DNA from: Bacillus sp. HSf4
GTDB taxonomy: Bacteria > Bacillota > Bacilli > Bacillales > Bacillaceae
Length of the DNA stretch: 64,000 nucleotides
Direction of reading: 5' to 3'
NCBI RefSeq assembly: GCF_029537375.1
Contig: NZ_CP120679.1
Span: 1,042,001 to 1,106,000, forward strand
Shown here one piece after another: positions 11,277-21,001 of this stretch. The position numbers were made by a program, and so were the translations under genes. The notes under the pieces were generated by a model. That model saw only the letters and a program-made list of their open reading frames with translations. It was not told the origin of the DNA and made no database searches. Positions within the stretch are counted from its first letter, which is position 1; each line of letters opens with the position of its first letter.

Positions 11277-12683
11277 TTGAGCGTACGGGAGCAAAAAGAA
11301 CTGGAGCGGGCGATTGAGGAAATTACGGAAATCGCGAAAGGATTCGGCCTTGATTTTTACCCGATGAGATATGAAATATGTCCGGCTGAGATTATTTATA
11401 CATTCGGCGCATACGGGATGCCGACAAGATACAGCCATTGGAGCTTCGGCAAGCAGTTTCATAAAATGAAGCTGCACTACGATTTTGGTCTGAGCAAGAT
11501 ATACGAGCTTGTCATCAACTCAGATCCTTGCTATGCGTTTTTGCTTGACAGCAATTCATTGATCCAGAACAAACTGATTGTCGCGCATGTCTTGGCACAC
11601 TGCGACTTCTTTAAAAACAACTGCCGCTTTCAAAATACAAAACGCGATATGGTCGAAAGCATGGCGGCGACGGCGGAGCGGATTAAGCATTATGAGACGA
11701 TCCATGGTTCAAAGGAAGTGGAAGCGTTTCTTGATGCGGTATTGGCGATTGAAGAACACATTGATCCTTCGTTGGTCAGGCCAAAGCTATCCTGGAGCAT
11801 CGATGATGAGGAGGAGGAAGCGGAAACGCCGGCAAGTCCTTATGATGATCTATGGGAGCTGGATCGGAAGGAGCCGAAACAGAAGAAGAAAAAAGCGAAG
11901 AAAAAGTTTCCGCCCAAATCGGAAAAGGACATCCTGCTTTTTATAGAAGAGCACTCCAGAGAACTGGAACATTGGCAGCGGGATATCCTCACAATGATGA
12001 GAGAGGAAATGCTGTACTTCTGGCCGCAGCTTGAAACCAAGATCATGAATGAAGGGTGGGCATCCTATTGGCATCAGCGGATCATCCGCGAGCTGGATCT
12101 GACCTCAAGTGAAGCGATCGAATTTGCCAAGCTGAATGCGGGTGTCGTCCAGCCATCTAAAACCGGCATCAATCCTTATTATCTCGGTTTGAAAATTTTT
12201 GAAGACATCGAAGAACGCTACAACAACCCGACCGAAGACATGAAGAAAATGGGGGTTGATCCAAACTCCGGAAAAGAGAAAATCTTTGAAGTGAGGGAAA
12301 TCGAATCAGACATTTCCTTTATCCGCAACTACTTGACAAAGGATCTTGTGATGAGAGAAGACCTCTATCTGTTTCAAAAGCAGGGAAGGGATTATAAAAT
12401 TGTTGACAAGGAATGGGAAGCCGTTCGCGATCAGCTTGTCAGCATGAGGGTAAACGGAGGCTTTCCATACCTGACCGTCGAGGACGGAGATTATTTAAAA
12501 AATAACGAACTCTATATCAAACATTGGTATGAAGGAATTGAACTCGATTTAAAGTATCTTGAAAAAGTGCTGCCCTACCTCCATCAGCTGTGGGGAAGAA
12601 GCGTGCATGTCGAAACCGTGCTTGAGGATAAACCCGTCATGTTTTCATATGACGGAAAGGCTGTTCATCGCAGATATTTGTAG
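11277..12683 (+). CDS. spoVR: Stage V sporulation protein R
   Basis: The 468-residue product equals the length of B. subtilis SpoVR, which is needed for normal spore cortex formation; its biochemical role is not established. The protein is soluble, with the family-typical segment [18 protein letters not shown] near residue 255, whose His/Glu residues suggest metal binding. A lysine-rich acidic linker sits around residues 185-220 ([16 protein letters not shown]). The start is TTG at 11277 behind GGGGGGGATTTGAGTA. A sigma-E-type promoter lies just upstream. Confidence 0.95.
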   Translation: MSVREQKELERAIEEITEIAKGFGLDFYPMRYEICPAEIIYTFGAYGMPTRYSHWSFGKQFHKMKLHYDFGLSKIYELVINSDPCYAFLLDSNSLIQNKLIVAHVLAHCDFFKNNCRFQNTKRDMVESMAATAERIKHYETIHGSKEVEAFLDAVLAIEEHIDPSLVRPKLSWSIDDEEEEAETPASPYDDLWELDRKEPKQKKKKAKKKFPPKSEKDILLFIEEHSRELEHWQRDILTMMREEMLYFWPQLETKIMNEGWASYWHQRIIRELDLTSSEAIEFAKLNAGVVQPSKTGINPYYLGLKIFEDIEERYNNPTEDMKKMGVDPNSGKEKIFEVREIESDISFIRNYLTKDLVMREDLYLFQKQGRDYKIVDKEWEAVRDQLVSMRVNGGFPYLTVEDGDYLKNNELYIKHWYEGIELDLKYLEKVLPYLHQLWGRSVHVETVLEDKPVMFSYDGKAVHRRYL

Positions 12684-12688
12684 CCTGA

Positions 12689-12714
12689 AAAAGAGGGGAT
12701 TCCCCTCTTTTTTT
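12689..12714 (+). terminator. Terminator after spoVR
   Basis: AAAGAGGGG-ATT-CCCCTCTTT followed by TTTT. Confidence 0.85.
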
Positions 12715-13198
12715 GCTGCACCGCCAATAACCGCTAAATCGCTCTTGAAAAGGGCCGACCGCTGCACCGGTGTGTCCGGTTTGTATTCAAACGGTTGTCT
12801 AAAGGATTGATCCGCCTATTAGAGTCATTCACTATAGTCGGGAAAGAAAGCATGTTTGTCCAGTTCTGCTTATTTATTAAAATGCTGTATAAGTATTGTA
12901 GAATAGTAAATGTTTTGACGGGGTGGTCTTTCTATAAATGCCGATATTTACCTATTGGAAACGTAATAATGTAGTATTTAGGTTACCTTTGCAATGTAAA
13001 TGAAATGTTTTATACCCTTAAAAACTTTTTTTGAAAACGAATAAGTAAGAAATTTGATGTGGGAAGTCAAGACTATTTCTGATGGAATCGTCTCCTTATA
13101 ATAGAAACAAAGGAAGGCGGTAGAAGCCGTTTTACTTTCTAACAATAAGAGATCACTTGTATTGAAAAACATAAAAAAATCTACTTTGGGAGGACAAC
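12715..13198 (+). promoter_or_regulatory. Long upstream region of lytE
   Basis: About 480 bp without a supported gene. TATAAT occurs at 13097-13102 with a poor -35. TGTAAA-N5-TGTTTT near 12995-13011 is one mismatch from a WalR box (TGTWAH-N5-TGTWAH). The 5' half is GC-richer and holds nothing I can name. A long, weak-promoter leader fits lytE, which in B. subtilis is controlled by WalR and several sigma factors. Confidence 0.45.
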
Positions 13199-14014
13199 AT
13201 GAAGAAACAAGTATTAACGGCTGCATCAGCGATTGTTTTGGGGACAACTTTGTTTGCGGGAGCGGCGTCGGCACAAACGGTTAAGGTGAAAAAAGGCGAC
13301 ACATTATGGGGATTTTCCAAAAAGTACGGAACGACAGTCAGCAAGATTAAAAAAGAAAACAAGCTGAATTCCGATATCATTTACATAGGACAAACGCTTT
13401 CCATCAATGGAAGCAGTAAAACATCTTCAAGCACAAACACATCTTCTTCGACATACAAAGTCGAAAGAGGAGACACCCTCTGGAAAATTTCGCGGTCCTA
13501 CAATATGACGGTGAATGAGCTGAAAAATCTGAACGGTTTAAAAACAGATTTAATCCGTATCGGGCAAGTGTTGAAGGTAAAGGGGAATGCAAAAGCGGCA
13601 TCTTCAAATACAGCGGTCAAATCCAGCCAGACAAGCAAATCTCAAACGTCTTCTTCAAAGCTGAATACATCAAAGCTTGTCTCAGATGCACAAGCCCTGA
13701 TCGGCACACCTTACAAATGGGGCGGCACATCGCCTTCAGGTTTTGACTGCAGCGGCTTTGTCTGGTATCTCTTAAATAAACAAACGAATGTCGCAAGAAC
13801 GAATACAGTCGGCTACTGGAATTCCATGACCAGCGTATCAAGCCCAGCTGTCGGCGACTTTGTTTTCTTTACCACATACCAGCCCGGACCGTCACATATG
13901 GGCGTGTATATTGGCAACAACAAGTTCATTCATGCCGGTTCAGACGGTGTGACAACAAGCGATATGACAAGCAGCTATTGGAAGCCGCGCTATCTTGGTG
14001 CAAAACGCTTCTAG
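13199..14014 (+). CDS. lytE: Cell-wall D,L-endopeptidase LytE-like (LysM + NlpC/P60)
   Basis: Secreted peptidoglycan hydrolase that cuts the D-Glu-mDAP bond and helps lateral-wall elongation. A signal peptide ends near residue 25 (AGAASA-QTVKV). Two LysM domains follow at about residues 26-70 and 86-129, each starting with a V(K/E)xGDTLW motif. After a Ser/Thr/Lys-rich linker comes an NlpC/P60 domain at 155-271, with catalytic Cys in FDCSGFV and His in PSHMGVYIG. B. subtilis LytE is longer (334 residues, three LysM), so this version has one LysM fewer. GGGAGGACAAC precedes the ATG. Confidence 0.9.
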   Translation: MKKQVLTAASAIVLGTTLFAGAASAQTVKVKKGDTLWGFSKKYGTTVSKIKKENKLNSDIIYIGQTLSINGSSKTSSSTNTSSSTYKVERGDTLWKISRSYNMTVNELKNLNGLKTDLIRIGQVLKVKGNAKAASSNTAVKSSQTSKSQTSSSKLNTSKLVSDAQALIGTPYKWGGTSPSGFDCSGFVWYLLNKQTNVARTNTVGYWNSMTSVSSPAVGDFVFFTTYQPGPSHMGVYIGNNKFIHAGSDGVTTSDMTSSYWKPRYLGAKRF

Positions 14015-14051
14015 TCATATGTAACCAAACCCGTTCATGCTTAGAAACGGG

Positions 14052-14083
14052 ACAGGCTGTCGAAAAAATCGACAGCCTTTTTC
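14052..14083 (+). terminator. Terminator after lytE
   Basis: AGGCTGTCGA-N5-TCGACAGCC followed by TTTTTC. Confidence 0.85.
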
Positions 14084-14149
14084 TATTTCAATCCTGATGA
14101 GAGGGGGAATAAAGGTCGTCCAATAACCCGGGGTTTTTCTTTTCCATCA

Positions 14150-14365
14150 TAAAAACACTCTCAATGTTTGAGAGTGAGGTCCATGTATTTACACCTTCGG
14201 AGCCGGGCCACTTGTTGGGCCAGCTTTGTGTACATTGCCCGACTGTTACCAGCAGTCAGGGCTTTTTTTATTTTATGCATTTCTTAAGAAGAAATGCACT
14301 TCATCATATTAGGAGCACTTGCTATCTAAAAGTAGTCACTGTCATACCTATATAGTATCACAGTG
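14150..14365 (-). pseudogene. Decayed type I toxin-antitoxin-like locus (Hol_Tox/BsrG style)
   Basis: On the minus strand a -10-like GATACTATATA is followed at once by ATGACAGTG (Met-Thr-Val, the usual first residues of Hol_Tox toxins), but the frame stops after seven codons. About 75 nt on, AAATAAAAAAAGCCCTGACTGC resembles the usual end of such toxin genes running into the antitoxin terminator. The minus-strand RNA would end at CTCTCAAACATTGAGAG-TGTTTTT (14153-14172), while a plus-strand RNA would end at GCCC-GACTG ... CAGTC-GGGC-TTTTTTT (14237-14274). Two convergent RNAs with overlapping 3' ends are the hallmark of these modules. The toxin reading frame looks lost through a deletion. Confidence 0.4.
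14237..14275 (+). terminator. Plus-strand terminator inside the toxin-antitoxin-like locus
   Basis: GCCCGACTG-N6-CAGTCAGGGC followed by seven T residues. No plus-strand gene precedes it, so it points to a short antisense or antitoxin RNA. Confidence 0.6.
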
Positions 14366-14690
14366 GAATAAAAAATAAACAGATATTGGTTTACTTTTTA
14401 TCGGTACTTCCTCTTCCAGCCGCCTCTGAGTTTACTTCGAGGCCGGCAATTTGGGCAGAGGTCAAAGCTCACGCCAAACGATGTGAAGTACGGCAGCCGG
14501 AAGCTTGGTCATCAAGGACAGCCTGGAAGGCGAAATACGGCGTTTCTCCCTTATTCCCTCATTCAGCAGCAGTATGATAAACCTTGTGACCCAAAATCAG
14601 ACGGCTCTTTTTCCTGCAATCGTGTTTTGAGCTTTCAATCTTACTCAAATCCACAAGCTGGACAGCCAGGTTGAGCAATTTTTTCCGTTT
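14366..14690. other. Intergenic stretch upstream of citR's 3' end
   Basis: About 325 bp between the toxin-like locus and the citR stop. Short open frames exist on the plus strand but none has a ribosome-binding site or a recognisable sequence. I see no clear hairpin with a T run here. Confidence 0.4.
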
Positions 14691-15569
14691 TTAAAATCGG
14701 AACTGGGATAAAAAGGTCAAAAAGTGCTCGACTTTTTCATTATCTTTTAAACTGATCGCATAACCTCCGACGACGGGAAGCTGCATAAATCCGCACGGAA
14801 CCTCTATTAATCTTCCTTCCATCAGCTCGCGGCGCACGGTTGAAAGCGGCAAGAACGAAATGCCGAGCCCTTCTGAAATAAACCTTTTCGTAATATGCGT
14901 CTGGGAGACGAGCATCGTTCTCACAAACGGAAATTTAATTCTCAGCTGTCTGACCAAGTCATCCCAGTACTCCGGGTGGTTATGGGTCAGCAATAAATAT
15001 TCTTCGAGCAGCTCTTTGACCTCGAGCGAAGGCGCGGTTTCCGAGTCGCGGCCGTCATGGGGGGCCACCAGAATGACGGGGTCGCTGTACATCGAATAAC
15101 AGGTCAGATTTGATGATTGAACTTTTAAGCAGCTTAATCCGATATCTGCGTTCCCAGCTGAAATCAACGGGGCGATTTCAGCTGATTCGGCGATCTTCAC
15201 TTTGATTTCCGAATTGGGGTGAAGCGATGTGTATTTTTTTAACACGAAAGGCAGTATCGTATCGGCGATAAGCGGCGAGACTGCGAGATTCAATGTTTGC
15301 GAATAGCCTTGCCTGATTCTGTGGAGCTCTTGCATGCTAGACTCATAGTCTTCCAGAAGACGCAGGGCAAAAGGCAGGTAGGCCCTCCCTTCTTTTGTCA
15401 AATGAATGCTTCTCCCTTTCCGGGTGAACAGCTCGCAGCCGAGCTCTTCTTCAAGCAGCTTGATCTGCACGGTTACAGTCGGCTGGGAAATAAATAAGGT
15501 TTCTGCCGTCTTTCGGAAATTTTCATATTTTGCTGCGGTTACGAAGGTATGTAGCCATTTAAAATCCAT
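14691..15569 (-). CDS. citR: LysR-type repressor of citA
   Basis: 292 residues, the size of B. subtilis CitR, which represses the divergent citA gene. The N-terminal winged HTH spans residues 1-60 (FRKTAETLFISQPTVTVQIKLLEEELG). A periplasmic-binding-like effector domain covers about 90-290. GAGGAGCGC precedes the ATG. Two 17-bp palindromes in the citR-citA gap are candidate binding sites. Its effector is not known to me. Confidence 0.93.
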   Translation of the reverse strand: MDFKWLHTFVTAAKYENFRKTAETLFISQPTVTVQIKLLEEELGCELFTRKGRSIHLTKEGRAYLPFALRLLEDYESSMQELHRIRQGYSQTLNLAVSPLIADTILPFVLKKYTSLHPNSEIKVKIAESAEIAPLISAGNADIGLSCLKVQSSNLTCYSMYSDPVILVAPHDGRDSETAPSLEVKELLEEYLLLTHNHPEYWDDLVRQLRIKFPFVRTMLVSQTHITKRFISEGLGISFLPLSTVRRELMEGRLIEVPCGFMQLPVVGGYAISLKDNEKVEHFLTFLSQFRF

Positions 15570-15582
15570 TTGCGCTCCTCCT

Positions 15583-15599
15583 GATTAATATTTTTAATC
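15583..15599. promoter_or_regulatory. CitR operator candidate 1
   Basis: Perfect palindrome GATTAA-TATTT-TTAATC, containing the T-N11-A core typical of LysR sites, close to the citR start. Confidence 0.6.
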
Positions 15600-15619
15600 G
15601 AAGACATCAATATAATTCA

Positions 15620-15650
15620 ATATTTTTTAAATATTATATCAACTATAATG
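15620..15650 (+). promoter_or_regulatory. CitR operator candidate 2 and citA -10
   Basis: A second 6-5-6 palindrome, AATATT-TTTTA-AATATT, lies at 15620-15636, 37 bp from the first. TATAAT at 15645-15650 would be the citA -10, so the palindrome sits over its -35 region. Confidence 0.6.
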
Positions 15651-15680
15651 AAAGTAACAAAGGAAAAAGGAGGAATACAT

Positions 15681-16772
15681 ATGGTATATCATGGATTAAA
15701 AGGGGTTACTTGTGTTGAAACAGCGATCAGCCATATTGACGGTGAAAAGGGAAAACTGATCTACAGAGGATATCGTGCAGATGAACTGGCGCTTGCTTCG
15801 ACATTTGAAGAAATTGCGTATTTAATACTGAATGGAACATTTCCAAAAGAGGAAGAACTTCGCTCATTCACCGAAACGCTTGCTTCATTCCGCATGCTGC
15901 CGGAAGCGGCTGAAAAGCTGATCGCCTGTCTTCCAAGAGAATTCGACGATATGGCGGTTCTCCGCACCGTTATCTCTTCATTCGGGGATAAAACGTATAC
16001 GTTCCGCCCAACGATGGAGGAAGCCGTTCGGCTGATTGCTGCCGCACCGTCCATCATCGCTTTCAGAAAGCGCCTGATCGATGGAGAGGAACCTGTGCAG
16101 CCGCATGCTGAACTTGGCTTTGTGGAAAATTATTTTTATATGCTGAAAGGAAAGCGTCCGACCGAAGCGCAGAAAAAAGCGCTCGAAACATACATGATTC
16201 TCGCGATGGAACACGGCATGAACGCTTCAACCTTTTCGGCAAGGGTGACGGTATCTACCGAATCCGATCTTGTGTCAAGCATTACATCCGCACTGGGGAC
16301 CATGAAAGGACCTCTTCACGGCGGAGCACCGTCGGCGGTGACTGAAATGCTTGAGGATATCGGTGAAAAGGATCGTGCTGAAAGCTATCTGAGAGCGAAG
16401 CTGGAAAAAGGCGAGAGATTGATGGGATTTGGGCATCGGGTCTATAAAACGCATGATCCGAGAGCGAAGGCTTTGCGGATCAAAGCGGAAGAAATTGCCG
16501 GGGGCGACAGGGATATTGATCTGGCGCTTCATGTTGAGAATACGGCGATCCGCCTGTTGGAAGAATATAAACCGGGTCGGAAGCTGTACACCAATGTTGA
16601 GTTTTACGCAGCAGCCGTCATGAAAGCGATTAATTTTGACGCATCGCTGTTTACGCCGACATTTTCGGCTGCCAGAATGGTCGGCTGGTGTGCCCACGTT
16701 TTGGAGCAGGCCGAAAACAATACGATTTTCCGGCCGTCGGCCAAATATATCGGAGACACGGTCACCCAATAA
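15681..16772 (+). CDS. citA: Citrate synthase I (minor)
   Basis: Condenses acetyl-CoA and oxaloacetate to citrate. The 363-residue protein is close to B. subtilis CitA, the minor citrate synthase beside CitZ. Family signatures are present: catalytic His in EHGMNASTF near residue 180, [11 protein letters not shown] near residue 216 and [15 protein letters not shown] near residue 252 with the second catalytic His, and the catalytic Asp region [10 protein letters not shown] near residue 305. The ATG at 15681 (MVYHGLKGV) has AAAGGAGGAATACAT in front; an in-frame ATG at 15648 overlaps the -10 and is not used. citR is divergent and probably represses it. Confidence 0.96.
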   Translation: MVYHGLKGVTCVETAISHIDGEKGKLIYRGYRADELALASTFEEIAYLILNGTFPKEEELRSFTETLASFRMLPEAAEKLIACLPREFDDMAVLRTVISSFGDKTYTFRPTMEEAVRLIAAAPSIIAFRKRLIDGEEPVQPHAELGFVENYFYMLKGKRPTEAQKKALETYMILAMEHGMNASTFSARVTVSTESDLVSSITSALGTMKGPLHGGAPSAVTEMLEDIGEKDRAESYLRAKLEKGERLMGFGHRVYKTHDPRAKALRIKAEEIAGGDRDIDLALHVENTAIRLLEEYKPGRKLYTNVEFYAAAVMKAINFDASLFTPTFSAARMVGWCAHVLEQAENNTIFRPSAKYIGDTVTQ

Positions 16773-16775
16773 TGA

Positions 16776-16813
16776 GAACACACGCCTTCTGAACTTGAAG
16801 TGCGTGTTTTTTT
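16776..16813 (+). terminator. Terminator after citA
   Basis: AACACACGC-N14-GTGCGTGTT followed by TTTTTT. Confidence 0.8.
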
Positions 16814-16910
16814 GTTTATTAATTCCGAAAAATAAGAATTTATAAGATCACTTTAAAAAAAGCCTCTCGGTAAGAGATAATAGAAAAAGTAATAGAAAGG
16901 AAGTGTATGA

Positions 16911-18269
16911 ATGAGCGATCGCACAATCACAGCAAGATGGGCATCGAAAATAGGATTTGTCCTCGCCGCCGCGGGATCTGCCATCGGTCTCGGAGCGATC
17001 TGGAAGTTTCCTTATGTGGCGGGAACGAGCGGAGGGGGCGCATTTTTCCTTGTGTTTGTCCTTTTTACAATCCTTTTAGGGTATCCCTTGCTTCTTGGGG
17101 AATTTATTTTAGGAAGAAAAAGCCAATCCGATGCCATCGGCACCTATCAAAAAATAGCACCGGGGACGCCTTGGGTGGTCACAGGCTGGATTGGAATCGC
17201 CGCTTGTTTTCTCGTGCTGTCCTTTTACAGTGTGATCGGCGGCTGGATCCTGCTGTATATCATGAAAGCTGTGTCCGGTTCATTGTCGGGTCTTTCACAA
17301 GCTGAATATGGGGCCCTTTTTGGCTCGATCATACAAGATCCATGGCAAACGCTGGCAGCGCAGCTTCTGTTTATCATCATGACGATCATTGTCGTTGCCA
17401 AAGGTGTACAAAAAGGAATCGAACGGGTCAGTACAATCATGATGCCGCTCTTATTTATTTTATTTATCGCCCTTGTTTTACGGGCTTTAACATTAGATCA
17501 TGCGATGGACGGCGTTCGTTTCCTGCTTGTCCCGGACTTTGGCAGCCTGACGCCAAAGGCGGTCCTTTTTGCGCTTGGACAAGCTTTTTTCACATTGACA
17601 CTCGGCGTGTCCGTGATGGTGACCTACAGCTCTTATTTGTCAAAAACGCAAAACCTGCCAAAATCGGCGCTGTCGATCGTCATCATGAATCTTGCCGTCA
17701 CACTTTTGGCCGGTCTGGCGATTTTTCCGGCCGTCTTCTCATTCGGCCTTAAGCCTGATGAGGGTCCGACCTTATTGTTTGCGGTGCTGCCCGCAGTTTT
17801 TGGCCAGCTTCCGTTCGGCATGCTGTTCTTTATCGCTTTTTTGGTCGCCTTTTTATTTGCCGCGCTGACATCGGCTTTTTCGATGATCGAAATCATCGTC
17901 GCCGCTGTGACGAAAGGTGAGCAGGCCAAAAGGGCGACATGGACCTGGACAATCGGGCTTCTGATTTTTGCCGCGGGCATCCCTTCATGTCTGTCATTCG
18001 GTGTCCTTCATCAGCCGTTCATCTTTGACAAGACGTTTTTTGATGCGGCGGATTACATTGTCAGCAATGTGCTGATGCCGCTGGGAGCGCTGTTTATTTC
18101 CATTTTTGTGCCGCTGAAATTGTCAAAGCGCGATTTATTTGAAGAGATGAAAAGCGGATCAAAGGCGGGGAGAGGGTTCTTTCTCGTGTGGTTTTACCTG
18201 CTCCGCTTTCTTGTTCCGCTCGCGATCGTTCTTGTTTTCTTAAACTTAATCGGCGTATTTTCATTTTAA
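16911..18269 (+). CDS. yhdH: Sodium-dependent amino-acid symporter, NSS family
   Basis: A 452-residue membrane protein with eleven or twelve predicted spans. The N terminus [25 protein letters not shown] is the NSS (LeuT/MhsT-like) TM1 signature that forms the sodium and substrate sites. [22 protein letters not shown] near residue 222 matches unwound TM6. Bacterial NSS proteins import amino acids, often hydrophobic or aromatic. GAAAGGAAGTGTATGA precedes the start. The gene downstream encodes a PLP decarboxylase with only a short gap, so transport and decarboxylation of one amino acid may be coupled. Confidence 0.93.
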   Translation: MSDRTITARWASKIGFVLAAAGSAIGLGAIWKFPYVAGTSGGGAFFLVFVLFTILLGYPLLLGEFILGRKSQSDAIGTYQKIAPGTPWVVTGWIGIAACFLVLSFYSVIGGWILLYIMKAVSGSLSGLSQAEYGALFGSIIQDPWQTLAAQLLFIIMTIIVVAKGVQKGIERVSTIMMPLLFILFIALVLRALTLDHAMDGVRFLLVPDFGSLTPKAVLFALGQAFFTLTLGVSVMVTYSSYLSKTQNLPKSALSIVIMNLAVTLLAGLAIFPAVFSFGLKPDEGPTLLFAVLPAVFGQLPFGMLFFIAFLVAFLFAALTSAFSMIEIIVAAVTKGEQAKRATWTWTIGLLIFAAGIPSCLSFGVLHQPFIFDKTFFDAADYIVSNVLMPLGALFISIFVPLKLSKRDLFEEMKSGSKAGRGFFLVWFYLLRFLVPLAIVLVFLNLIGVFSF

Positions 18270-18291
18270 ATTGATCAGGAGATGGGAGATT

Positions 18292-19920
18292 ATGATGCAA
18301 CACCTTCAAAAGATGTTTCCAAGCGAGGATGGCAATCATGAGGCGCGGTTTGAGCTGCTCGGACTGCTTGAAACCGTCCTGAGCGGAATCGATAAGCTGA
18401 AAGATCCGGGCCGGCTGGCGCTCGGCACTGCATCAGCCGTTGCGTCAGATTATTACGAGAAAGTGATCGATGAGGCCGTTTTGCCTGTGAAAGGGCTTGG
18501 AGCAAAAAAGAGTGTTGAAGAACTGCTGACATTGGCGGATGGCCATCGTTTTCTCAATCGGCATTATGTAGCGAATGCGACCCCGCTGCCGAACAATGCC
18601 AGCATTGCGGGCAATCTGCTCATGGTTCTTTTAAATGGAAATAATCTATGGGATGTCGATGGCACGGCAGCTGCCAAAGCAGAGGTGAAAATCACCAGCA
18701 TGCTCTCGGACATCGTCGGGCTTGACAGGCAAACAAGCGCGGGTTTTACGACCTGGGGAGGACAGGGCGCCGTCTTTCAATCGCTCAGGATCGCGATCGC
18801 AAATGCGTGTCCGGAAGCGAATCAAAAAGGGACGCCGCACCATCTGTACGCATTTTGTTCCGAACTGTCGCATTTCAGCCTCTATAAATCGATGGAAGCC
18901 TCAGGGATAGGAACGGACCATTTGATCAAGGTCAAAACTGGTCGCGATCATGCGATGAGTCTGGTCGATCTGCGTGAGAAAATGGAGGCTGTCATTGCTG
19001 ACGGCGGACTACCGGTTTATGTGATGGCAACGCTTGGTGCGACAGATACATTCGGAATCGATGATTTAGCGGGGATCAGGCAGGTGACGGAAGAGCTTGA
19101 AGGCAAATACGGCCTGCCCCATATCTACATCCATGCCGACACGGCGATGGGCGGAATGTACAGCTTTTTTAACGGGTATGATGTTGCGGAAAATCCGCTC
19201 CGGTTTGAGGAGGAAGTGCTTGAAACACTTGTCCGCTACAGATCGCATTTTCAGCACCTGCATCTTGCGGACAGCCTTGTCTTTGATTTTCATAAACTCG
19301 GGCAAACCCCATATACGACAAGTCTTTTTTTAATCAAAAACAGGAAGGCTTTAAAAGCGGTCGATCTTGACCCGGATGAGACGCCGTATGTCGGAAACAG
19401 AGGATTTGGCAGCTATCATACAAGCTATACGCTGGAATGCTCACGAATGGGGAGCAGCATTCCGATTTATGCGTCATTGCTTGCTTTCGGCATCCAAGGC
19501 TACCAAGAGATTTTAGCGAATTACATCAGGGTCAATCTCGCGTTTCGCAAAAAGCTGACAGAAGCTTTTTCAAATGCAGCTGTCACCAATGACGCTTCGC
19601 CGGTGACGACATTCCGGTTTTACCCCCGTGATGTCCGCTATCAAGATGAACTCACCGGAAACATTACAGAGGCGGAAGTGGAAAACATCAATAAGTATAA
19701 TGAAAAAATTGCGGAAAGATTGGGGAGGTTCCGCAATCAGACGTATTTTGGCAGCACCAAAAAACAAAAATATGTCTATCCTGCTGACAGCCGGTCGCCT
19801 GTACCGCTCTACGTGCAGAAATTTTACAGTGTGTCTCCTTACACGACGGTTGAAGCGGTTGACGGGTATATTGATTTTTTAAAAGCGCATGTTGAATCGT
19901 CGGATGTCACAACCTGGTAA
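18292..19920 (+). CDS. PLP-dependent group II amino-acid decarboxylase
   Basis: 542 residues of the aromatic/acidic amino-acid decarboxylase fold. PLP contacts are visible: IHADTAMGGM near residue 285 (the Asp that pairs with the pyridine nitrogen) and FDFHKLGQTPYT near residue 333 (Schiff-base lysine). SELSHFSLYKS near residue 194 supplies the ring-stacking His. I cannot assign the substrate: glutamate, diaminobutyrate, tyrosine and tryptophan enzymes share these features. The ATG at 18292 follows AGGAGATGGGAGATT. The close upstream NSS symporter suggests an uptake/decarboxylation pair that makes an amine. There is no counterpart at this position in B. subtilis. Confidence 0.88.
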   Translation: MMQHLQKMFPSEDGNHEARFELLGLLETVLSGIDKLKDPGRLALGTASAVASDYYEKVIDEAVLPVKGLGAKKSVEELLTLADGHRFLNRHYVANATPLPNNASIAGNLLMVLLNGNNLWDVDGTAAAKAEVKITSMLSDIVGLDRQTSAGFTTWGGQGAVFQSLRIAIANACPEANQKGTPHHLYAFCSELSHFSLYKSMEASGIGTDHLIKVKTGRDHAMSLVDLREKMEAVIADGGLPVYVMATLGATDTFGIDDLAGIRQVTEELEGKYGLPHIYIHADTAMGGMYSFFNGYDVAENPLRFEEEVLETLVRYRSHFQHLHLADSLVFDFHKLGQTPYTTSLFLIKNRKALKAVDLDPDETPYVGNRGFGSYHTSYTLECSRMGSSIPIYASLLAFGIQGYQEILANYIRVNLAFRKKLTEAFSNAAVTNDASPVTTFRFYPRDVRYQDELTGNITEAEVENINKYNEKIAERLGRFRNQTYFGSTKKQKYVYPADSRSPVPLYVQKFYSVSPYTTVEAVDGYIDFLKAHVESSDVTTW

Positions 19921-19925
19921 ACGTC

Positions 19926-19980
19926 AAAAAGATATGGAAAAAGGGCCTTATTTTATTCCCTTCTCCCATATCTTTTTTCG
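19926..19980 (+). terminator. Terminator after the decarboxylase
   Basis: AAAGATATGG ... CCATATCTTT followed by TTTC, with additional pairing (AAGGGCC / CCCTTCT region) inside. Confidence 0.7.
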
Positions 19981-20047
19981 TTCACGATGTGAAAAGCAGG
20001 CTTTGAAGACTCGGCTTTTATATGTGGGGATTCCGTCTGTCTACCGC

Positions 20048-20923
20048 TCAGTTCCTTTTTTGAACCGGTATCCATATTTCGCTTTTGAACGTCGGCGAGG
20101 CGATATCCTGGTGCTCGTTCCAAAGGATTTCCGGCCCTTCGATTTGTTCATAGTTTGCGGATGGAAACCATTCTGCATAAATCCGCCCCCACACACTTTG
20201 CAGTGTATCGGGAAACGGTCCTATCGCTTCGAATACGGCCCATGTTGAAGCTGGCACTTCAAGATGTGTAAAATGCTGCGGGGACTCTTTCGTTGTAGCG
20301 GCGCCGATATAATGATCGAGCTCACCTTGCTCCTCCATCCGCCCCTCAGAAAAATTGGCGGACGCTTGAATGATTCCGCCAGGCTCCACATTGGACAGTT
20401 CTTTCAGCTGCTTGATCATATCGCTGTTTAACGTTTTCCACATGGCGGCGATGTCCGGATGGATTCCGTCAAATATGACGGGCACCCTTTTCTTGATGCC
20501 GACGATGCGGAAGGCCGGCTTTTCTTCAATCCGGTAGTTCATTTCACTTCCTCCTTTGATGGTTAATTGGAAGGTCAGCGGCGGATATGCTTTCAGCATG
20601 TGAGAACCGTATCTTGCTTCCGTCGGCGTGATCCCGTGCAGTTTTTGAAACGCCCTTGTGAAAGCGTCAGGGGACCTGTATCCGTACATAACCGCAACAT
20701 CAATCACTTTAGCTCCGCCGTCTTTCAGCTCAAACGCCGCTAGCGTCAGGCGTCTGCGGCGAATGTATTCTGACAGGGAGACACCGGCGAGAAAGGAAAA
20801 CATCCGTTTAAAATGATATTCAGAGCATAAAGCGAGCTTTGCCGCTTTTTTAATGTCAATATCGTCCGCCAGATGTTTTTCGATGTACGACATGGCTTCA
20901 TTCATGTTCTTCAGCAAATCCAT
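20048..20923 (-). CDS. AraC-family regulator with GyrI-like effector domain
   Basis: 291 residues. The N-terminal double HTH of AraC/XylS type spans about residues 8-105 ([21 protein letters not shown] and [32 protein letters not shown]). A GyrI/Rob-type effector-binding domain follows from about residue 130 ([20 protein letters not shown] ... [10 protein letters not shown]). Such proteins bind small amphipathic compounds and often control multidrug transport or stress genes. The ATG at 20923 has AAAGGAGGTTATCTT upstream; an extension to 20944 is unsupported. It is convergent with the decarboxylase and is an insertion relative to B. subtilis. Target unknown. Confidence 0.88.
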   Translation of the reverse strand: MDLLKNMNEAMSYIEKHLADDIDIKKAAKLALCSEYHFKRMFSFLAGVSLSEYIRRRRLTLAAFELKDGGAKVIDVAVMYGYRSPDAFTRAFQKLHGITPTEARYGSHMLKAYPPLTFQLTIKGGSEMNYRIEEKPAFRIVGIKKRVPVIFDGIHPDIAAMWKTLNSDMIKQLKELSNVEPGGIIQASANFSEGRMEEQGELDHYIGAATTKESPQHFTHLEVPASTWAVFEAIGPFPDTLQSVWGRIYAEWFPSANYEQIEGPEILWNEHQDIASPTFKSEIWIPVQKRN

Positions 20924-21001
20924 AAGATAACCTCCTTTATACATTAACAGGAAGCGAATCAGGCCATCCGACTTTTCGTGCCCGGTTGTGCAGGGATTTA
21001 T

